Source: Bacteroidales bacterium (GTDB lineage Bacteria; Bacteroidota; Bacteroidia; Bacteroidales; Tenuifilaceae). From it: 37,708 nucleotides of DNA. This document shows, one piece after another, positions 16,271-25,339 of this stretch. The position numbers were made by a program, and so were the translations under genes. The stretch is taken from assembly GCA_028680705.1 (NCBI GenBank), contig JAQUJY010000008.1, positions 1-37,708 on the forward strand, written 5' to 3'. Position 1 is the stretch's first letter. Every line of letters begins with the position of its first letter. The notes under the pieces were generated by a model. That model saw nothing but the letters and a program-made list of their open reading frames with translations. It did not search any database and had not been told where the DNA came from.

Positions 16271-16804
16271 TTATCTTTTAAACAGTAAGCCCATAAAGGC
16301 CACAAGGGTTTTTGCCATAATCTTAAGGTCAAGCCCCAGGCTCCAGTTCTCAATGTAGTGGATATCATACTCAATAAACTCGTTATAGAGAATCTTATTT
16401 TGTGGCGATTTCAGCTGTCGCAGGCAGGTTAACCCAGGCTTAACGCTTAAGCGTTTCTTTTGCCATTCTTCGTAACTTTCAACATGTTCGGGAATATGAG
16501 GCCTTGGTCCCACAATCGACATTGTTCCGAGGATTACATTTAAAAGTTGTGGTAGTTCATCGAGGTGCAATTCCCTAATAAATCTTATAAACTTTGAGTT
16601 TTGGCAGCTACGCTTATTGCTCTCGGTCTTAAGTTTAATGATTGTGAATGGCTTCCAGTTTTTGCCTACCCTTTGCTGTGTAAAAAATGGGCACTCGCCA
16701 TGAAGAACCCAAAGGATTAAGGCTACAACAAGCATAAAGGGCAGCGTTAAAGTTAACGCAAAAATTGATAGAGTAATATCGATTAAAAACTTAACCTTTA
16801 GCAC
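16271..16804 (-). CDS. bacterial sugar transferase (undecaprenyl-phosphate sugar phosphotransferase core)
   Basis: A 177-aa protein consisting of the minimal catalytic domain of the WcaJ/RfbP/PglC group, which transfers a sugar-1-phosphate from a nucleotide sugar to undecaprenyl phosphate. One N-terminal hydrophobic segment (about 6-34) forms the membrane or re-entrant helix. It is followed by PFFTQQRVGKNWKPFTIIKLKT, then LHLDELPQLLNVILGTMSIV, GPRPHIPEH, and KPGLTCLRQLKSP. Larger relatives have four extra membrane helices that are absent here. The start is a GTG at 16804; no ATG is available before an in-frame stop. It lies 25 bp after the Wzi-like gene on the same strand, consistent with a role in a surface polysaccharide, although no glycosyltransferase cluster surrounds it. 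Confidence 0.88.
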   Translation of the reverse strand: MLKVKFLIDITLSIFALTLTLPFMLVVALILWVLHGECPFFTQQRVGKNWKPFTIIKLKTESNKRSCQNSKFIRFIRELHLDELPQLLNVILGTMSIVGPRPHIPEHVESYEEWQKKRLSVKPGLTCLRQLKSPQNKILYNEFIEYDIHYIENWSLGLDLKIMAKTLVAFMGLLFKR

Positions 16805-16829
16805 AGCGACAGGTATAATCTATTGATTT

Positions 16830-18425
16830 TTAAAAGCCATAATTTCCTCCAAAGGTAATGGTAATTGGGCTATTGGTCAAAAAGGGAGGAGTATATTGAC
16901 CAACATTTCCTGAGTAGTTACTATAATCGAGGCCAACGTACAGGTAGCTATCGTTAAGTACCTGATATCGGAAGGTAGATGAGATTATTTCGACTTGCCA
17001 GTCAACCCGCTCCATAAATGTTACGCCAAGCCTCGATTCTTCATCGCTAGTATAAGGTCCTTTTTGAGCCTTTGTGTACGAGAGCGATATTGAGGCATTC
17101 TTAAAAGGCTTTAGGTTGGCGGCAATATATAGTTCCTGTGCGTTTTCCCTAAGGTAGTGCCCAAGGTTGTACCTGTTGCTCTCAAAGGTTGTTGTTTCAA
17201 TTATGTGCTCGTAGGTTTGTGGATTATTCCGGGTGTACTCAGCAGTAAGCGTTAAATTTTTAAAGGGGAAGTTGTTTACCCTAAAACCAGCCTTTAGGCT
17301 AAAGAAGTTGCTGTGCTTATCGCTCTGGAACATTCGCGACATGGAGATTTCATCGAGAAATAGTGTTGCATACAGATGGGTGTTCTTAATTAATCTTGAT
17401 GAAATATCAAAGAACATTTGTGAGTTTTGTCCTGTATAGTTCGACATCCCATTTAGGTGATGATCAATTGATTTATAGAAGAACAAAGGGGTTAGATATG
17501 CTGGATGGATATCCATATCGGAGTATATAATTGAGTTCCCAAACGATACATTCAATTTATGAATAGGGGTTAGGGTAAACAGGTTTGCGGCTATGTACTT
17601 TGGGTGGAATACATCACGTTTTTGTCCTCCATAATTGTAGATTCTACTGCTATCTATAACCTGCGAAACTAGCCAGCCATGAATAAAGTTTAACTCGAAC
17701 CATCGGGCGGGTTTAACTGCTAGCTTTAGCATGGTAAATGATGGCGCTTTGCTATAAAGGATATTTGTTCCGTTATATCCGCTACCCCACTCAAGGTGAT
17801 CTTTCACTAGCCCAATGCTTCCCCAACTCCATCCGTAGGAAACCCCTCCGCGCATTTCGCTATACTCACCCCCTTCGCCATTGCGCTTATAACCACCACC
17901 TTGGGAGTGATTAAGGTAATCCTTATCGCCAAGGCGTTGGTTTTCGTTGTAATCTCTTAAACCAGCATACATGGCAAAGTTTTTACCGATGTAACCCCAA
18001 AATTCAGCACCTACCCAGCGGCGATATATAACATCGTTGTTGTTGGTATAGGTATTTACTCCCAACACAGGGTTTAGCGTTAGGGTAAAAAGGCTGTCTT
18101 TATGGTATAGAATATCGAAACGGCGATTAAAATCCTTTGAGCTGTTTAGCTCCTTACCAAAATCTTTAAGATAAAAATCCAGTTCTTCTTTTTGTCGTTT
18201 CCCAAGCTGGTCTCTTTGGCTTTGCGCATGGCTTAAAAGTTGACTTATCTGCTTTCTTGAGTATGGCTTAACAGTGCTGTTAATAGTAATAATGCCCATG
18301 TTTGCCAGCTCATCAATTAGCTCGTAAACTCCCTGGTTTGTAACATGGTGATACACATCTTGCCCATAAATAAGCGACGATATGGTTAAGAGCACCACTA
18401 ATACACTGCTTTTCTTAAATAGCAT
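16830..18425 (-). CDS. Wzi-like capsule assembly outer-membrane beta-barrel protein
   Basis: A 531-aa exported protein. The start at 18425 (MLFKKSSVLVV...) gives a proper signal peptide ending near IYG before Q; a longer GTG start at 18452 is less likely. An N-terminal helical region (VYELIDELANMGIITINS, then KPYSRKQISQLLSHA) resembles that of Wzi-type proteins, and the rest alternates aromatic and polar residues as in an outer-membrane barrel. Recognisable stretches are GVSYGWSWGSIGLVKDHLEW and WFELNFIHGWL. The C-terminus ends in F, as in many outer-membrane proteins. E. coli Wzi holds capsule at the cell surface; here the partner is probably the polysaccharide started by the sugar transferase directly downstream. 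Confidence 0.82.
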   Translation of the reverse strand: MLFKKSSVLVVLLTISSLIYGQDVYHHVTNQGVYELIDELANMGIITINSTVKPYSRKQISQLLSHAQSQRDQLGKRQKEELDFYLKDFGKELNSSKDFNRRFDILYHKDSLFTLTLNPVLGVNTYTNNNDVIYRRWVGAEFWGYIGKNFAMYAGLRDYNENQRLGDKDYLNHSQGGGYKRNGEGGEYSEMRGGVSYGWSWGSIGLVKDHLEWGSGYNGTNILYSKAPSFTMLKLAVKPARWFELNFIHGWLVSQVIDSSRIYNYGGQKRDVFHPKYIAANLFTLTPIHKLNVSFGNSIIYSDMDIHPAYLTPLFFYKSIDHHLNGMSNYTGQNSQMFFDISSRLIKNTHLYATLFLDEISMSRMFQSDKHSNFFSLKAGFRVNNFPFKNLTLTAEYTRNNPQTYEHIIETTTFESNRYNLGHYLRENAQELYIAANLKPFKNASISLSYTKAQKGPYTSDEESRLGVTFMERVDWQVEIISSTFRYQVLNDSYLYVGLDYSNYSGNVGQYTPPFLTNSPITITFGGNYGF

Positions 18426-18552
18426 TGGCAAACATTTTTTTAAATATAGCACTTTGTTCTTAAATGTGGTTGACTGTAAATAGGTTTAATTCTAATTAAC
18501 ACCCATTCTTCAAATTTATCGGCAATTTACTAGCTGCTTTTAAGAATGTTGC

Positions 18553-18560
18553 TAACTTTG
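18553..18560 (+). promoter_or_regulatory. putative -7 element for metK
   Basis: TAACTTTG matches TAnnTTTG exactly. A start about seven bases further on would place the riboswitch-like element at the very beginning of the transcript. The -33 region is weak. Confidence 0.5.
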
Positions 18561-18572
18561 CCTTGCAAATCA

Positions 18573-18622
18573 TTTGTGGAAAGATTTGATCGATTGCAAC
18601 CACGGTAAAAAATGCTAAACAG
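18573..18622 (+). promoter_or_regulatory. SAM-II-type riboswitch in the metK leader
   Basis: This leader matches the compact SAM-II aptamer in order and spacing. GTGG (18576-18579) pairs with CCAC (18600-18603) to form P1. The 20-base loop contains GATTTGATCGATTGCA, very like the SAM-II loop. After P1 comes an A-rich linker, then AATGCTAAA (18611-18619), whose TGC can pair back to GCA (18596-18598) in the loop to form the pseudoknot. SAM-II is known upstream of methionine and SAM genes, including metK, in alphaproteobacteria and some Bacteroidetes. Binding of S-adenosylmethionine would be expected to lower MetK expression. The start codon lies about 65 bases downstream. Confidence 0.78.
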
Positions 18623-18686
18623 TGTTTTATTCCAGTTAATCTACCAAACCTTCCCACCTTTTTTTAATCTAAATTAACTAAAAGAT

Positions 18687-19943
18687 ATGGGATATTTATT
18701 TACATCAGAGAGCGTGTCCGAAGGGCATCCAGATAAAGTGGCCGATCAGATATCCGATGCGTTACTCGATGAGTTTCTACGCAAGGATCCAGAGTCGAAA
18801 GTAGCTTGTGAAATCCTAGTTACCACAGGTCTTGTTGTGCTAAGTGGCGAAGTTCTTACAAAAGCATATATCGATGTTCAACAGGTGGCGCGACAGGTTG
18901 TACGTGATATTGGCTATACTAAGTCCGACTATATGTTCGATGGCGACAGTTGCGGGGTGATATCAACCATACATGAGCAGTCGCCCGATATTAATCGCGG
19001 AGTTGTTCGCGAGAACGAGGATGAGCAAGGCGCTGGCGACCAAGGGATGATGTTTGGGTATGCTTGTCGGGAAACCGACGATTATATGCCTTTGTCTATT
19101 GAACTATCCCATATGTTGTTAATGGAACTGGCTAAAATCCGTCGTGAGGGGCAAGAAATGACCTACCTGCGACCCGATGCTAAAAGTCAGGTTACAATTG
19201 AGTATGGCGATAACGATTTGCCTGTTCGAGTTCACACCGTTGTAGTGTCAACCCAGCACGATGAGTTTGATGCTGAAGAATTAATGCTGCAACGAATTAA
19301 GAATGATGTTGCTAATATTCTTATTCCACGGGTCAAGGCCTTACTTTCCGACAGGGTTAAATCCCTGTTTAAGGATGATTTTATACTTCACGTTAATCCA
19401 ACGGGTAAGTTTGTTATTGGCGGGCCCCATGGTGATACAGGGTTAACTGGTCGTAAAATTATTGTTGATACCTATGGCGGAAAGGGAGCACATGGAGGTG
19501 GAGCCTTCTCGGGTAAGGACTCATCTAAGGTTGACCGTTCGGCAGCATACGCTGCAAGGCACATAGCCAAAAATATGGTTGCAGCCGGAGTGGCTAGCGA
19601 GGTGCTGGTGCAGCTTGCCTATGCAATTGGTGTGGCTCAACCCGTAAGCATTAACGTGAATACATATGGAACTTCATCCATAGATAAAAGTGATACCGAG
19701 ATTGCTGAGGCCGTGACCGAGCTGTTCGACTTACGCCCTGCGGCTATTATTAGGCGATTTGGACTGAAGAATCCAATCTTCAGGGCTACTTCTGCGTATG
19801 GTCACTTTGGTCGTGATTGCTTTGTGGAGAAGGTAAAACTAGGGGGTTTTAACGGTACTCCCGAATATGAGAAAGAGGTTGAATTTTTTGCATGGGAAAA
19901 ACTCGATTTTGTTGACAAAATAAAAAACAAGCTGGGGATATAA
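18687..19943 (+). CDS. metK: S-adenosylmethionine synthase
   Basis: A 418-aa cytoplasmic enzyme that makes S-adenosylmethionine from ATP and methionine. Signatures are [20 protein letters not shown] (9-28), [10 protein letters not shown] (about 117-126), the P-loop-like [14 protein letters not shown], and [20 protein letters not shown]. The length is slightly above that of E. coli MetK (384 aa), as is usual in Bacteroidetes. ATG at 18687. It is monocistronic, preceded by a SAM-II-like riboswitch and followed by a clear terminator, so it is probably regulated by its own product. Confidence 0.97.
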   Translation: MGYLFTSESVSEGHPDKVADQISDALLDEFLRKDPESKVACEILVTTGLVVLSGEVLTKAYIDVQQVARQVVRDIGYTKSDYMFDGDSCGVISTIHEQSPDINRGVVRENEDEQGAGDQGMMFGYACRETDDYMPLSIELSHMLLMELAKIRREGQEMTYLRPDAKSQVTIEYGDNDLPVRVHTVVVSTQHDEFDAEELMLQRIKNDVANILIPRVKALLSDRVKSLFKDDFILHVNPTGKFVIGGPHGDTGLTGRKIIVDTYGGKGAHGGGAFSGKDSSKVDRSAAYAARHIAKNMVAAGVASEVLVQLAYAIGVAQPVSINVNTYGTSSIDKSDTEIAEAVTELFDLRPAAIIRRFGLKNPIFRATSAYGHFGRDCFVEKVKLGGFNGTPEYEKEVEFFAWEKLDFVDKIKNKLGI

Positions 19944-19965
19944 GGTTTTTTAATATTCTTATCAT

Positions 19966-19996
19966 AGCCTCAAGTAAATGCTTGGGGCTTTTTATT
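19966..19996 (+). terminator. metK rho-independent terminator
   Basis: AGCCTCAAG (19966-19974) pairs with CTTGGGGCT (19981-19989), one G-U pair, with a 6-base loop, followed directly by a T-rich run. It lies 23 bases after the stop. Confidence 0.8.
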
Positions 19997-20013
19997 TTTA
20001 AGCGGCTTACCAA

Positions 20014-20044
20014 TTAGAAATTTAACCTAATACTTTTACCTTTG
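20014..20044 (+). promoter_or_regulatory. promoter for the 924-aa protein gene
   Basis: TTAG (20014-20017), one mismatch from TTTG, is followed after exactly 19 bases by TACCTTTG (20037-20044), a full -7 match. The ATG lies 43 bases further on. Confidence 0.55.
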
Positions 20045-20087
20045 TGTAAATTAAAGTTATATTAAACAGTTAAAGCACAGAAGAACA

Positions 20088-22862
20088 ATGAGACAAAAAG
20101 CTCTAGCATGGATTGTAATACCAATAGGCATACTTGCCATTGCTATGGCCATTTTCTTTGTCTTTAAGGGGAGAAACAAACCTACTTCCGATGCGCTTAA
20201 AACTATTCCCATTGATGCGGCAATCATCGTAAAAACCAATAGTTTTGGACACTTGTCGGATGTACTTTACCAATCGAATGAGTTTTGGGAAGGAGTGGGG
20301 AGTTTCAATCTGGTTTCCGATGCCAATCGGTTTTTTGAAATTGCCAAGACATTGAAGGAGAAATCGCCTGCGTTTAGTTCACTACTCTTTAATAATACGC
20401 TTTTTATGTCTGCACACCCTGTGGGCAAGGGTTCGGCAGAGCTGTTTTTTGCTGCCAATCTACCAGAAAAGATTAGGGCCTCGGATGTGAGAAGTTTTAT
20501 CCACCAAGAGTTGAATGAAAACTACAAACTCGAGAGTAAAGAGTATAACGATGGGGTAATTTATACCTACTCCCATACCGATGAGGATAATGGAACGTCA
20601 TTTTCCTACTCAATTCACCAAGGAGTGGTTATGTATAGCCAGTCGTTGCTTCTTGTGGAATCGGCACTTGGTCAGTTGAGCACTAAGGTCTCGTTAGTTG
20701 ATAATGCGAATTTTATGGAGGCCTACCATACCGCAGGTACCAGAGTTGTTGCTAATATGTTTGTAAACTATGCTCGTTTGCCTAATATCTTTTTGCAGCA
20801 TATCCACTCGGGGCGCCGAGAGGCAGCGCTTAGTTTAACCAAAGTTGGTCGTTGGAGTGAGCTGGATTTGACCATTAAAAACGACGAGTTTTTTCTGAAT
20901 GGCTTTGCTCAAGTTCCCGATTCTGTGAATACCTTTCTTAAGGTGTTTACCAAGCAGAAGCCTGTAGAGATGAGTGTTCATCACGTGCTTCCTACACAAA
21001 CAGCAGCAATAGTTTATTTAGGAATCTCAAACCTACAAACCTATTTCAGCTCATATCGGCAATTTGTCACTTCCAAAGGTAAGGGCAGAACCCACGAAGC
21101 AAACCTAAAAAAGTACAACAGCGAGGTTGGGTGTAACGTTGAGCAGCTATATCTCAATATTTTCGATAAGGAGATAGCGCTTGCATTCATACCGTTTGAA
21201 GGAGAGGATTATGAGAGTAGCTGGTTTGTGGCAACAAGGGTCAAAAGCCAAAGCCAAGCAAAACAGGAATTCGATAAAATAATTGAGGATTATGCAAAAA
21301 AACAAAAGGTTTCAACTTCTGGTTTTGAGCAGACCTTTACCATTGACAGAGGAAAATCAGTAAAGATTTATAGGCTACCCAAGGCGGGTATGCATCAAGT
21401 TCTATTTGGCAATATTTTTTCTCCTGCAAACGATTCGTATTTTACTTTTATCGATTCGTATGTGGTATTTGGGTCATCCTTTAAGGCTCTTTCCCGCTTA
21501 GTGTTAGCCAAAATCCACAATAAGCAACTTGCTTTGGAACCATCGTACAGAGAATTCTCGCAGGGGCTAACGGCCGAGTCAAATTTTGTTGCATACATTA
21601 ATCCTGGTAAAGCAGAAATGCTGTATGGCCTTATGCTAAACCCACGCTCTGCAGCGCGAATACTCTCTAGAGCCGATGCAATGAGACGGATACAGGGCAT
21701 GGCTATTCAGCTTACAGGCGGTAAAAGCATGGTATATCACAACGTGTATGCAAGATACTCACCCTACACCTACGATTCACCCCAAACCGTATGGGAAACC
21801 AGATTAGACACAAGCATTAGCATTAAGCCTCAGCTGGTGGTTAACCACAATACCCAGGGGCGCGAGATATTTGTACAGGATAACAGCAATAATATCTACC
21901 TAATAAATGAGGTGGGACGTGTGCTCTGGAAGCGCCCGTTGCCAGGGCCAATTTTGGGCGAAGTGCATCAGGTTGATGCCTACCGCAATGGCAAGTTACA
22001 GCTTCTCTTCAATACAAAAACATCGCTACATCTGGTTGATAGGAATGGTAACAATGTTGAGGGCTTTCCCGTTAATTTCCTTTCGCCTGCAACAAATCCG
22101 GTTGCTGTTTTCGATTACGATAACAATAGAAACTATCGGTTTTTTATTGCGGGTGAGGATAGAAAGGTGTATGTATATAATCGATTAGGCAACATTGTAT
22201 CAGGATGGGATTTTGACCGTTCTGAACGAGAAGTGAAACAGCAAATACAGCATCTTAGGGCAGGTGCACGCGATTACATTGTTTTTGCCGATGCCAACCG
22301 ACTGTATATTCTCGACCGCAAAGGGGATACGAGGATTAAGATATCCGATTTTTTTACCAAGGCCGATAATGCTGCCATAGTGCTCGATAGGGCTTCGTCA
22401 TCATCGCCACGGTTTGTTACAACCGATAGTTTGGGGGTTGTTAAATATATTTATTTGGATGGAAAAATTGAATCAAAAGCAATACAAAGGGTTAGCAGCA
22501 ATCATGTGTTCGATTGTCAGGATGTGAATGGTGATGGTAATAATGATTTTATTTTCCTTGATGGTAATAAGCTAAGTGTTTACAGCCAGAACGGCAAGGA
22601 GCTATTCTCGCAAAAATTTAAGGAAACTATGCTGCCAACGGTTATCTATTTTCATTTTAGCGCAAGGGATAGAAAACTGGGTGTTGTAAGCGCAGAATCG
22701 TCTCAGATATATCTGATAAATGGAGATGGGAGCCTTTACAAAGGATTTCCGCTAAATGGGGTTACGCCATTCAGCATTGGTAGGTTTGCAGGGTCAAAAT
22801 CTACGTTTAACCTAATTGCAGGGTCATCAACCGGATATGTGCTGAATTATGCTGTGCAGTAG
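20088..22862 (+). CDS. membrane-anchored protein with C-terminal beta-propeller-like repeats
   Basis: A 924-aa protein of unknown function. One N-terminal transmembrane helix (about 8-26) anchors it, with the bulk probably in the periplasm. Residues about 35-560 form a large domain that begins DALKTIPIDAAIIVKTNSFG and resembles DUF3352-like proteins, at low certainty. Residues about 590-924 contain repeated propeller-like blades: NNIYLINEVGRVLWKRPL, VDRNGNNVEGFPVNF, VYVYNRLGNIVSGW, RLYILDRKGDTRIKI, and the FG-GAP-like DVNGDGNNDFIFLDGNKL. The blade pattern suggests a binding scaffold, perhaps in outer-membrane or cell-wall assembly; this is inference. It is followed after 83 bp by a DUF4834 gene and then gldA, all on the same strand. 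Confidence 0.75.
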   Translation: MRQKALAWIVIPIGILAIAMAIFFVFKGRNKPTSDALKTIPIDAAIIVKTNSFGHLSDVLYQSNEFWEGVGSFNLVSDANRFFEIAKTLKEKSPAFSSLLFNNTLFMSAHPVGKGSAELFFAANLPEKIRASDVRSFIHQELNENYKLESKEYNDGVIYTYSHTDEDNGTSFSYSIHQGVVMYSQSLLLVESALGQLSTKVSLVDNANFMEAYHTAGTRVVANMFVNYARLPNIFLQHIHSGRREAALSLTKVGRWSELDLTIKNDEFFLNGFAQVPDSVNTFLKVFTKQKPVEMSVHHVLPTQTAAIVYLGISNLQTYFSSYRQFVTSKGKGRTHEANLKKYNSEVGCNVEQLYLNIFDKEIALAFIPFEGEDYESSWFVATRVKSQSQAKQEFDKIIEDYAKKQKVSTSGFEQTFTIDRGKSVKIYRLPKAGMHQVLFGNIFSPANDSYFTFIDSYVVFGSSFKALSRLVLAKIHNKQLALEPSYREFSQGLTAESNFVAYINPGKAEMLYGLMLNPRSAARILSRADAMRRIQGMAIQLTGGKSMVYHNVYARYSPYTYDSPQTVWETRLDTSISIKPQLVVNHNTQGREIFVQDNSNNIYLINEVGRVLWKRPLPGPILGEVHQVDAYRNGKLQLLFNTKTSLHLVDRNGNNVEGFPVNFLSPATNPVAVFDYDNNRNYRFFIAGEDRKVYVYNRLGNIVSGWDFDRSEREVKQQIQHLRAGARDYIVFADANRLYILDRKGDTRIKISDFFTKADNAAIVLDRASSSSPRFVTTDSLGVVKYIYLDGKIESKAIQRVSSNHVFDCQDVNGDGNNDFIFLDGNKLSVYSQNGKELFSQKFKETMLPTVIYFHFSARDRKLGVVSAESSQIYLINGDGSLYKGFPLNGVTPFSIGRFAGSKSTFNLIAGSSTGYVLNYAVQ

Positions 22863-22945
22863 ATTTTTACCATTTTTTAGCTTGAGCGTAACCACTATAT
22901 ATCATAATTTTGTGGTTTAACCACAATTTAAATCCACAGGAGTAA

Positions 22946-23182
22946 ATGTTTATAATTCGATTTGTTTTTATATTCTTCCTCATTATCTTTTTGCTAGGGT
23001 ATGTGTTTAGGCTTTTTGCAGGGGTTTTCCTCAAACGCTTTCAGAATAAGTATGGTGGCGGACAAAGTCAAAAGCAGCAACGACCCGAGGGTGATGTTTA
23101 CGTGAGCAAAACAGCTCCAAAGGAGAAGGTTGTTGATAAGGATGTTGGTGACTATGTTGATTATGAAGAGGTTGATGAGTAG
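22946..23182 (+). CDS. DUF4834 family small membrane protein
   Basis: A 78-aa protein with one N-terminal hydrophobic helix (about 3-27) and a charged tail: a basic stretch around FLKRFQNKYGGGQSQKQQRP, then an acidic end DYVDYEEVDE. The FIFFLIIFLLGYVFRLF opening is typical of DUF4834 proteins of Bacteroidetes, whose function is unknown. Unusually for this genome, a Shine-Dalgarno-like AGGAG lies just before the ATG. It lies 41 bp before gldA, so the two are probably co-transcribed. Confidence 0.8.
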   Translation: MFIIRFVFIFFLIIFLLGYVFRLFAGVFLKRFQNKYGGGQSQKQQRPEGDVYVSKTAPKEKVVDKDVGDYVDYEEVDE

Positions 23183-23223
23183 CGCAGCATCAATTTAAAT
23201 GGATTTACAATAAGTGTATTGGC

Positions 23224-24141
23224 ATGTCAATATCGGTAAAGGGGGTAACTAAACTATTTGGGAAGCAAAAGGCGCTTGACAACGTTTCGTTTTCTGTTCC
23301 AACGTCAAGTGTAGTAGGGTTTCTTGGACCCAATGGTGCAGGCAAATCAACCATGATGAAAATTATTACCGGATACCTGAAACCCACTGAGGGTGAGGTA
23401 GAGGTGAACGGAGTGTCAGTAAATGATGGAACAAAAGATTTTAGAAAGTTTATTGGCTACCTGCCCGAGAACAATCCGCTTTATACAGATATGTATGTTA
23501 AGGAGTATCTTTGCTTTGTATCGAAAATATATGGACTAGGTCGTTTTGGTGTTAGGAGGGTAAACGAGCTCATAGAGCTAACTGGTATTGGAAACGAACA
23601 GAACAAAAAGATTGGTCAATTATCGAGGGGTTTTAGGCAACGTGTTGGTCTTGCTCAAGCCCTACTTAATAGGCCACCGGTGTTAATTCTCGACGAACCC
23701 ACAAGCGGTCTCGACCCCAATCAGATTGTTGAAATTCGGAAAATTATAGTAGATGTGGGCAAAGAGAAGACAGTGCTTCTCTCAACACATATTATGCAGG
23801 AGGTTGAGGCCATCTGTAGCAGTGTGATGATTATTAACAAGGGTAAGATAATTGCCAACGATTCAACCCAGAATATTCTGAAAAGCCAAAGCGTAATGGG
23901 GCAAAGCGTGCATATTGAATTGATTAATGATGTTAAAGAAAGTGTTTTAGCAAAAATACCTGGTGTTGAGGAGGTTGTTAAGATGGATGAACCCTACAGT
24001 TGGCTTTTAAGTACTACTAAAGCAGAGGATATACGGCCTAGCATATTTACCTTTTGTGCAGAGCATAAGCTAACGGTTATTACGCTTAAGCAAAAATCGA
24101 TGCAAATGGAAGAGGTTTTTCAAACACTTACTAAGGAGTAG
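23224..24141 (+). CDS. gldA: GldA-type ABC transporter ATP-binding protein
   Basis: A 305-aa ATPase subunit of an ABC exporter. Walker A GPNGAGKST is at 35-43, the Q-loop region follows with GYLPENNPLYTDM, the ABC signature LSRGFRQ is at 133-139, and Walker B LILDEPTSGLDP is at about 154-165. The C-terminal domain (about 220-305) carries the extension typical of GldA. GldA works with the membrane proteins GldF and GldG, required for gliding in Flavobacterium johnsoniae but also present in non-gliding relatives. Neither gldF nor gldG lies next to it here, so the partners must be elsewhere or the transporter has another role. ATG start at 23224. Confidence 0.85.
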   Translation: MSISVKGVTKLFGKQKALDNVSFSVPTSSVVGFLGPNGAGKSTMMKIITGYLKPTEGEVEVNGVSVNDGTKDFRKFIGYLPENNPLYTDMYVKEYLCFVSKIYGLGRFGVRRVNELIELTGIGNEQNKKIGQLSRGFRQRVGLAQALLNRPPVLILDEPTSGLDPNQIVEIRKIIVDVGKEKTVLLSTHIMQEVEAICSSVMIINKGKIIANDSTQNILKSQSVMGQSVHIELINDVKESVLAKIPGVEEVVKMDEPYSWLLSTTKAEDIRPSIFTFCAEHKLTVITLKQKSMQMEEVFQTLTKE

Positions 24142-24290
24142 CCTGATGTTTGTGACCAACTACTGGATTTTAGTCAATATCCAGCATTTGCCTTTGCTCT
24201 ATCTCCAAAATTCAGTTATTTTTGATATTTCAAGACAATATCACCATTATGCTCAAGAGCAAGATTGATATTTAAACAAGTATATTAAAG

Positions 24291-25253
24291 ATGAAGACCA
24301 TTGTTGCGGGAGTAGATATTGGCGGAACAAACACCGTGGTTGGGTTGGTGACCAAAGATGGCGAATGCGTTGGGCAGACCTCATTTTCAACGCAATCTCA
24401 TAGCAGTTTCAATAAGTTTTTAGAACAGTTAGCTTCGGAAATATCCAAATTAATAAAATCGCAGTCAATCGATTATTCACTTTCTGGGGTAGGGGTTGGT
24501 GTTCCAAATGGATGCTATAATACTGGGAACATTGTTGATGCGGTAAACCTCAAATGGAAAGGGTCGTTACCCTTAGGAAGTGGACTCGAGTCGTATCTTA
24601 AAGTTCCTGTTATTGTAACCAACGATGCCAATGCAGCGGCATTGGGCGAGATGCTTTATGGCGGAGCCAAGGGGATGAGGAATTTCATTGTTATTACTCT
24701 TGGAACTGGTCTGGGTAGTGGCATTGTGGTTGATGGCAGGTTATTACTTGGTTCCGATGGCTTTGCTGGCGAACTAGGTCATACCGCCGTAAAAGCCTAT
24801 GGCAGGAAATGTGGATGCGGAAAATCGGGTTGTTTAGAAACCTATGTTTCTGCACCAGGGTTAAGGAGAACTGCTTTTAAAATTCTTGCCGACTCCAATG
24901 AACCTAGTGCTTTGCGCAACTACTCGTATAATCAGATTTCGGCAAAGCAAATTGCCCATTTGGCCGAACAGGGGGACGCAATTTCGTTAGAAGCTTTTGA
25001 GTATACGGGTGCTATTTTAGGTATGAAACTTGCCGATGTTGTTGCAATTCTGAGTCCTGAAGCAATTTTCCTTTTCGGTGGTTTGAGTAATGCGGGTAGG
25101 CTGATTTTTGAGCCAACAAAAAGGCATATGGAAAAGAATCTGCTCTCAGTTTTTAGAGATAAGGTACAGCTACTCCCTTCGGGCTTGAGTGGCGAAAATG
25201 CTGCTATTATTGGCGCGGCAGCGTTAATATGGCAGGATTTAGATAACAACTAA
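24291..25253 (+). CDS. ROK family sugar kinase (glucokinase-like)
   Basis: A 320-aa cytoplasmic kinase of the ROK family. The phosphate-binding GVDIGGTNTVVG is at 7-18. The catalytic aspartate is D112 in TNDANAAALGE, and the second phosphate loop is TLGTGLGSG (136-144). The zinc-binding signature is complete: H164 in ELGH, plus C174, C176 and C181 in KCGCGKSGCLE. There is no DNA-binding domain, so it is an enzyme and not a NagC-type repressor. Glucose or a similar hexose is the likely substrate, but not certain. It is separated from gldA by 149 bp. Confidence 0.88.
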   Translation: MKTIVAGVDIGGTNTVVGLVTKDGECVGQTSFSTQSHSSFNKFLEQLASEISKLIKSQSIDYSLSGVGVGVPNGCYNTGNIVDAVNLKWKGSLPLGSGLESYLKVPVIVTNDANAAALGEMLYGGAKGMRNFIVITLGTGLGSGIVVDGRLLLGSDGFAGELGHTAVKAYGRKCGCGKSGCLETYVSAPGLRRTAFKILADSNEPSALRNYSYNQISAKQIAHLAEQGDAISLEAFEYTGAILGMKLADVVAILSPEAIFLFGGLSNAGRLIFEPTKRHMEKNLLSVFRDKVQLLPSGLSGENAAIIGAAALIWQDLDNN

Positions 25254-25339
25254 AAGCACTCCAAAAGGTTAGTTTGTGTGACAGTTAGTGCCTCCCTGCA
25301 TTGTAATTAGATATGTGCTAAAGGAGGATAATAGAGTTA

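Noticed and set aside
18540-18686. SAM-I riboswitch before metK
   Set aside because: The long SAM-I core and P1 helix are missing; the compact SAM-II layout fits instead.
22887-22924. AACCAC/GTGGTT inverted words as terminator after the 924-aa gene
   Set aside because: The hairpins are short, have no T-tract and lie directly before the next gene of the likely operon; no strong case for termination.
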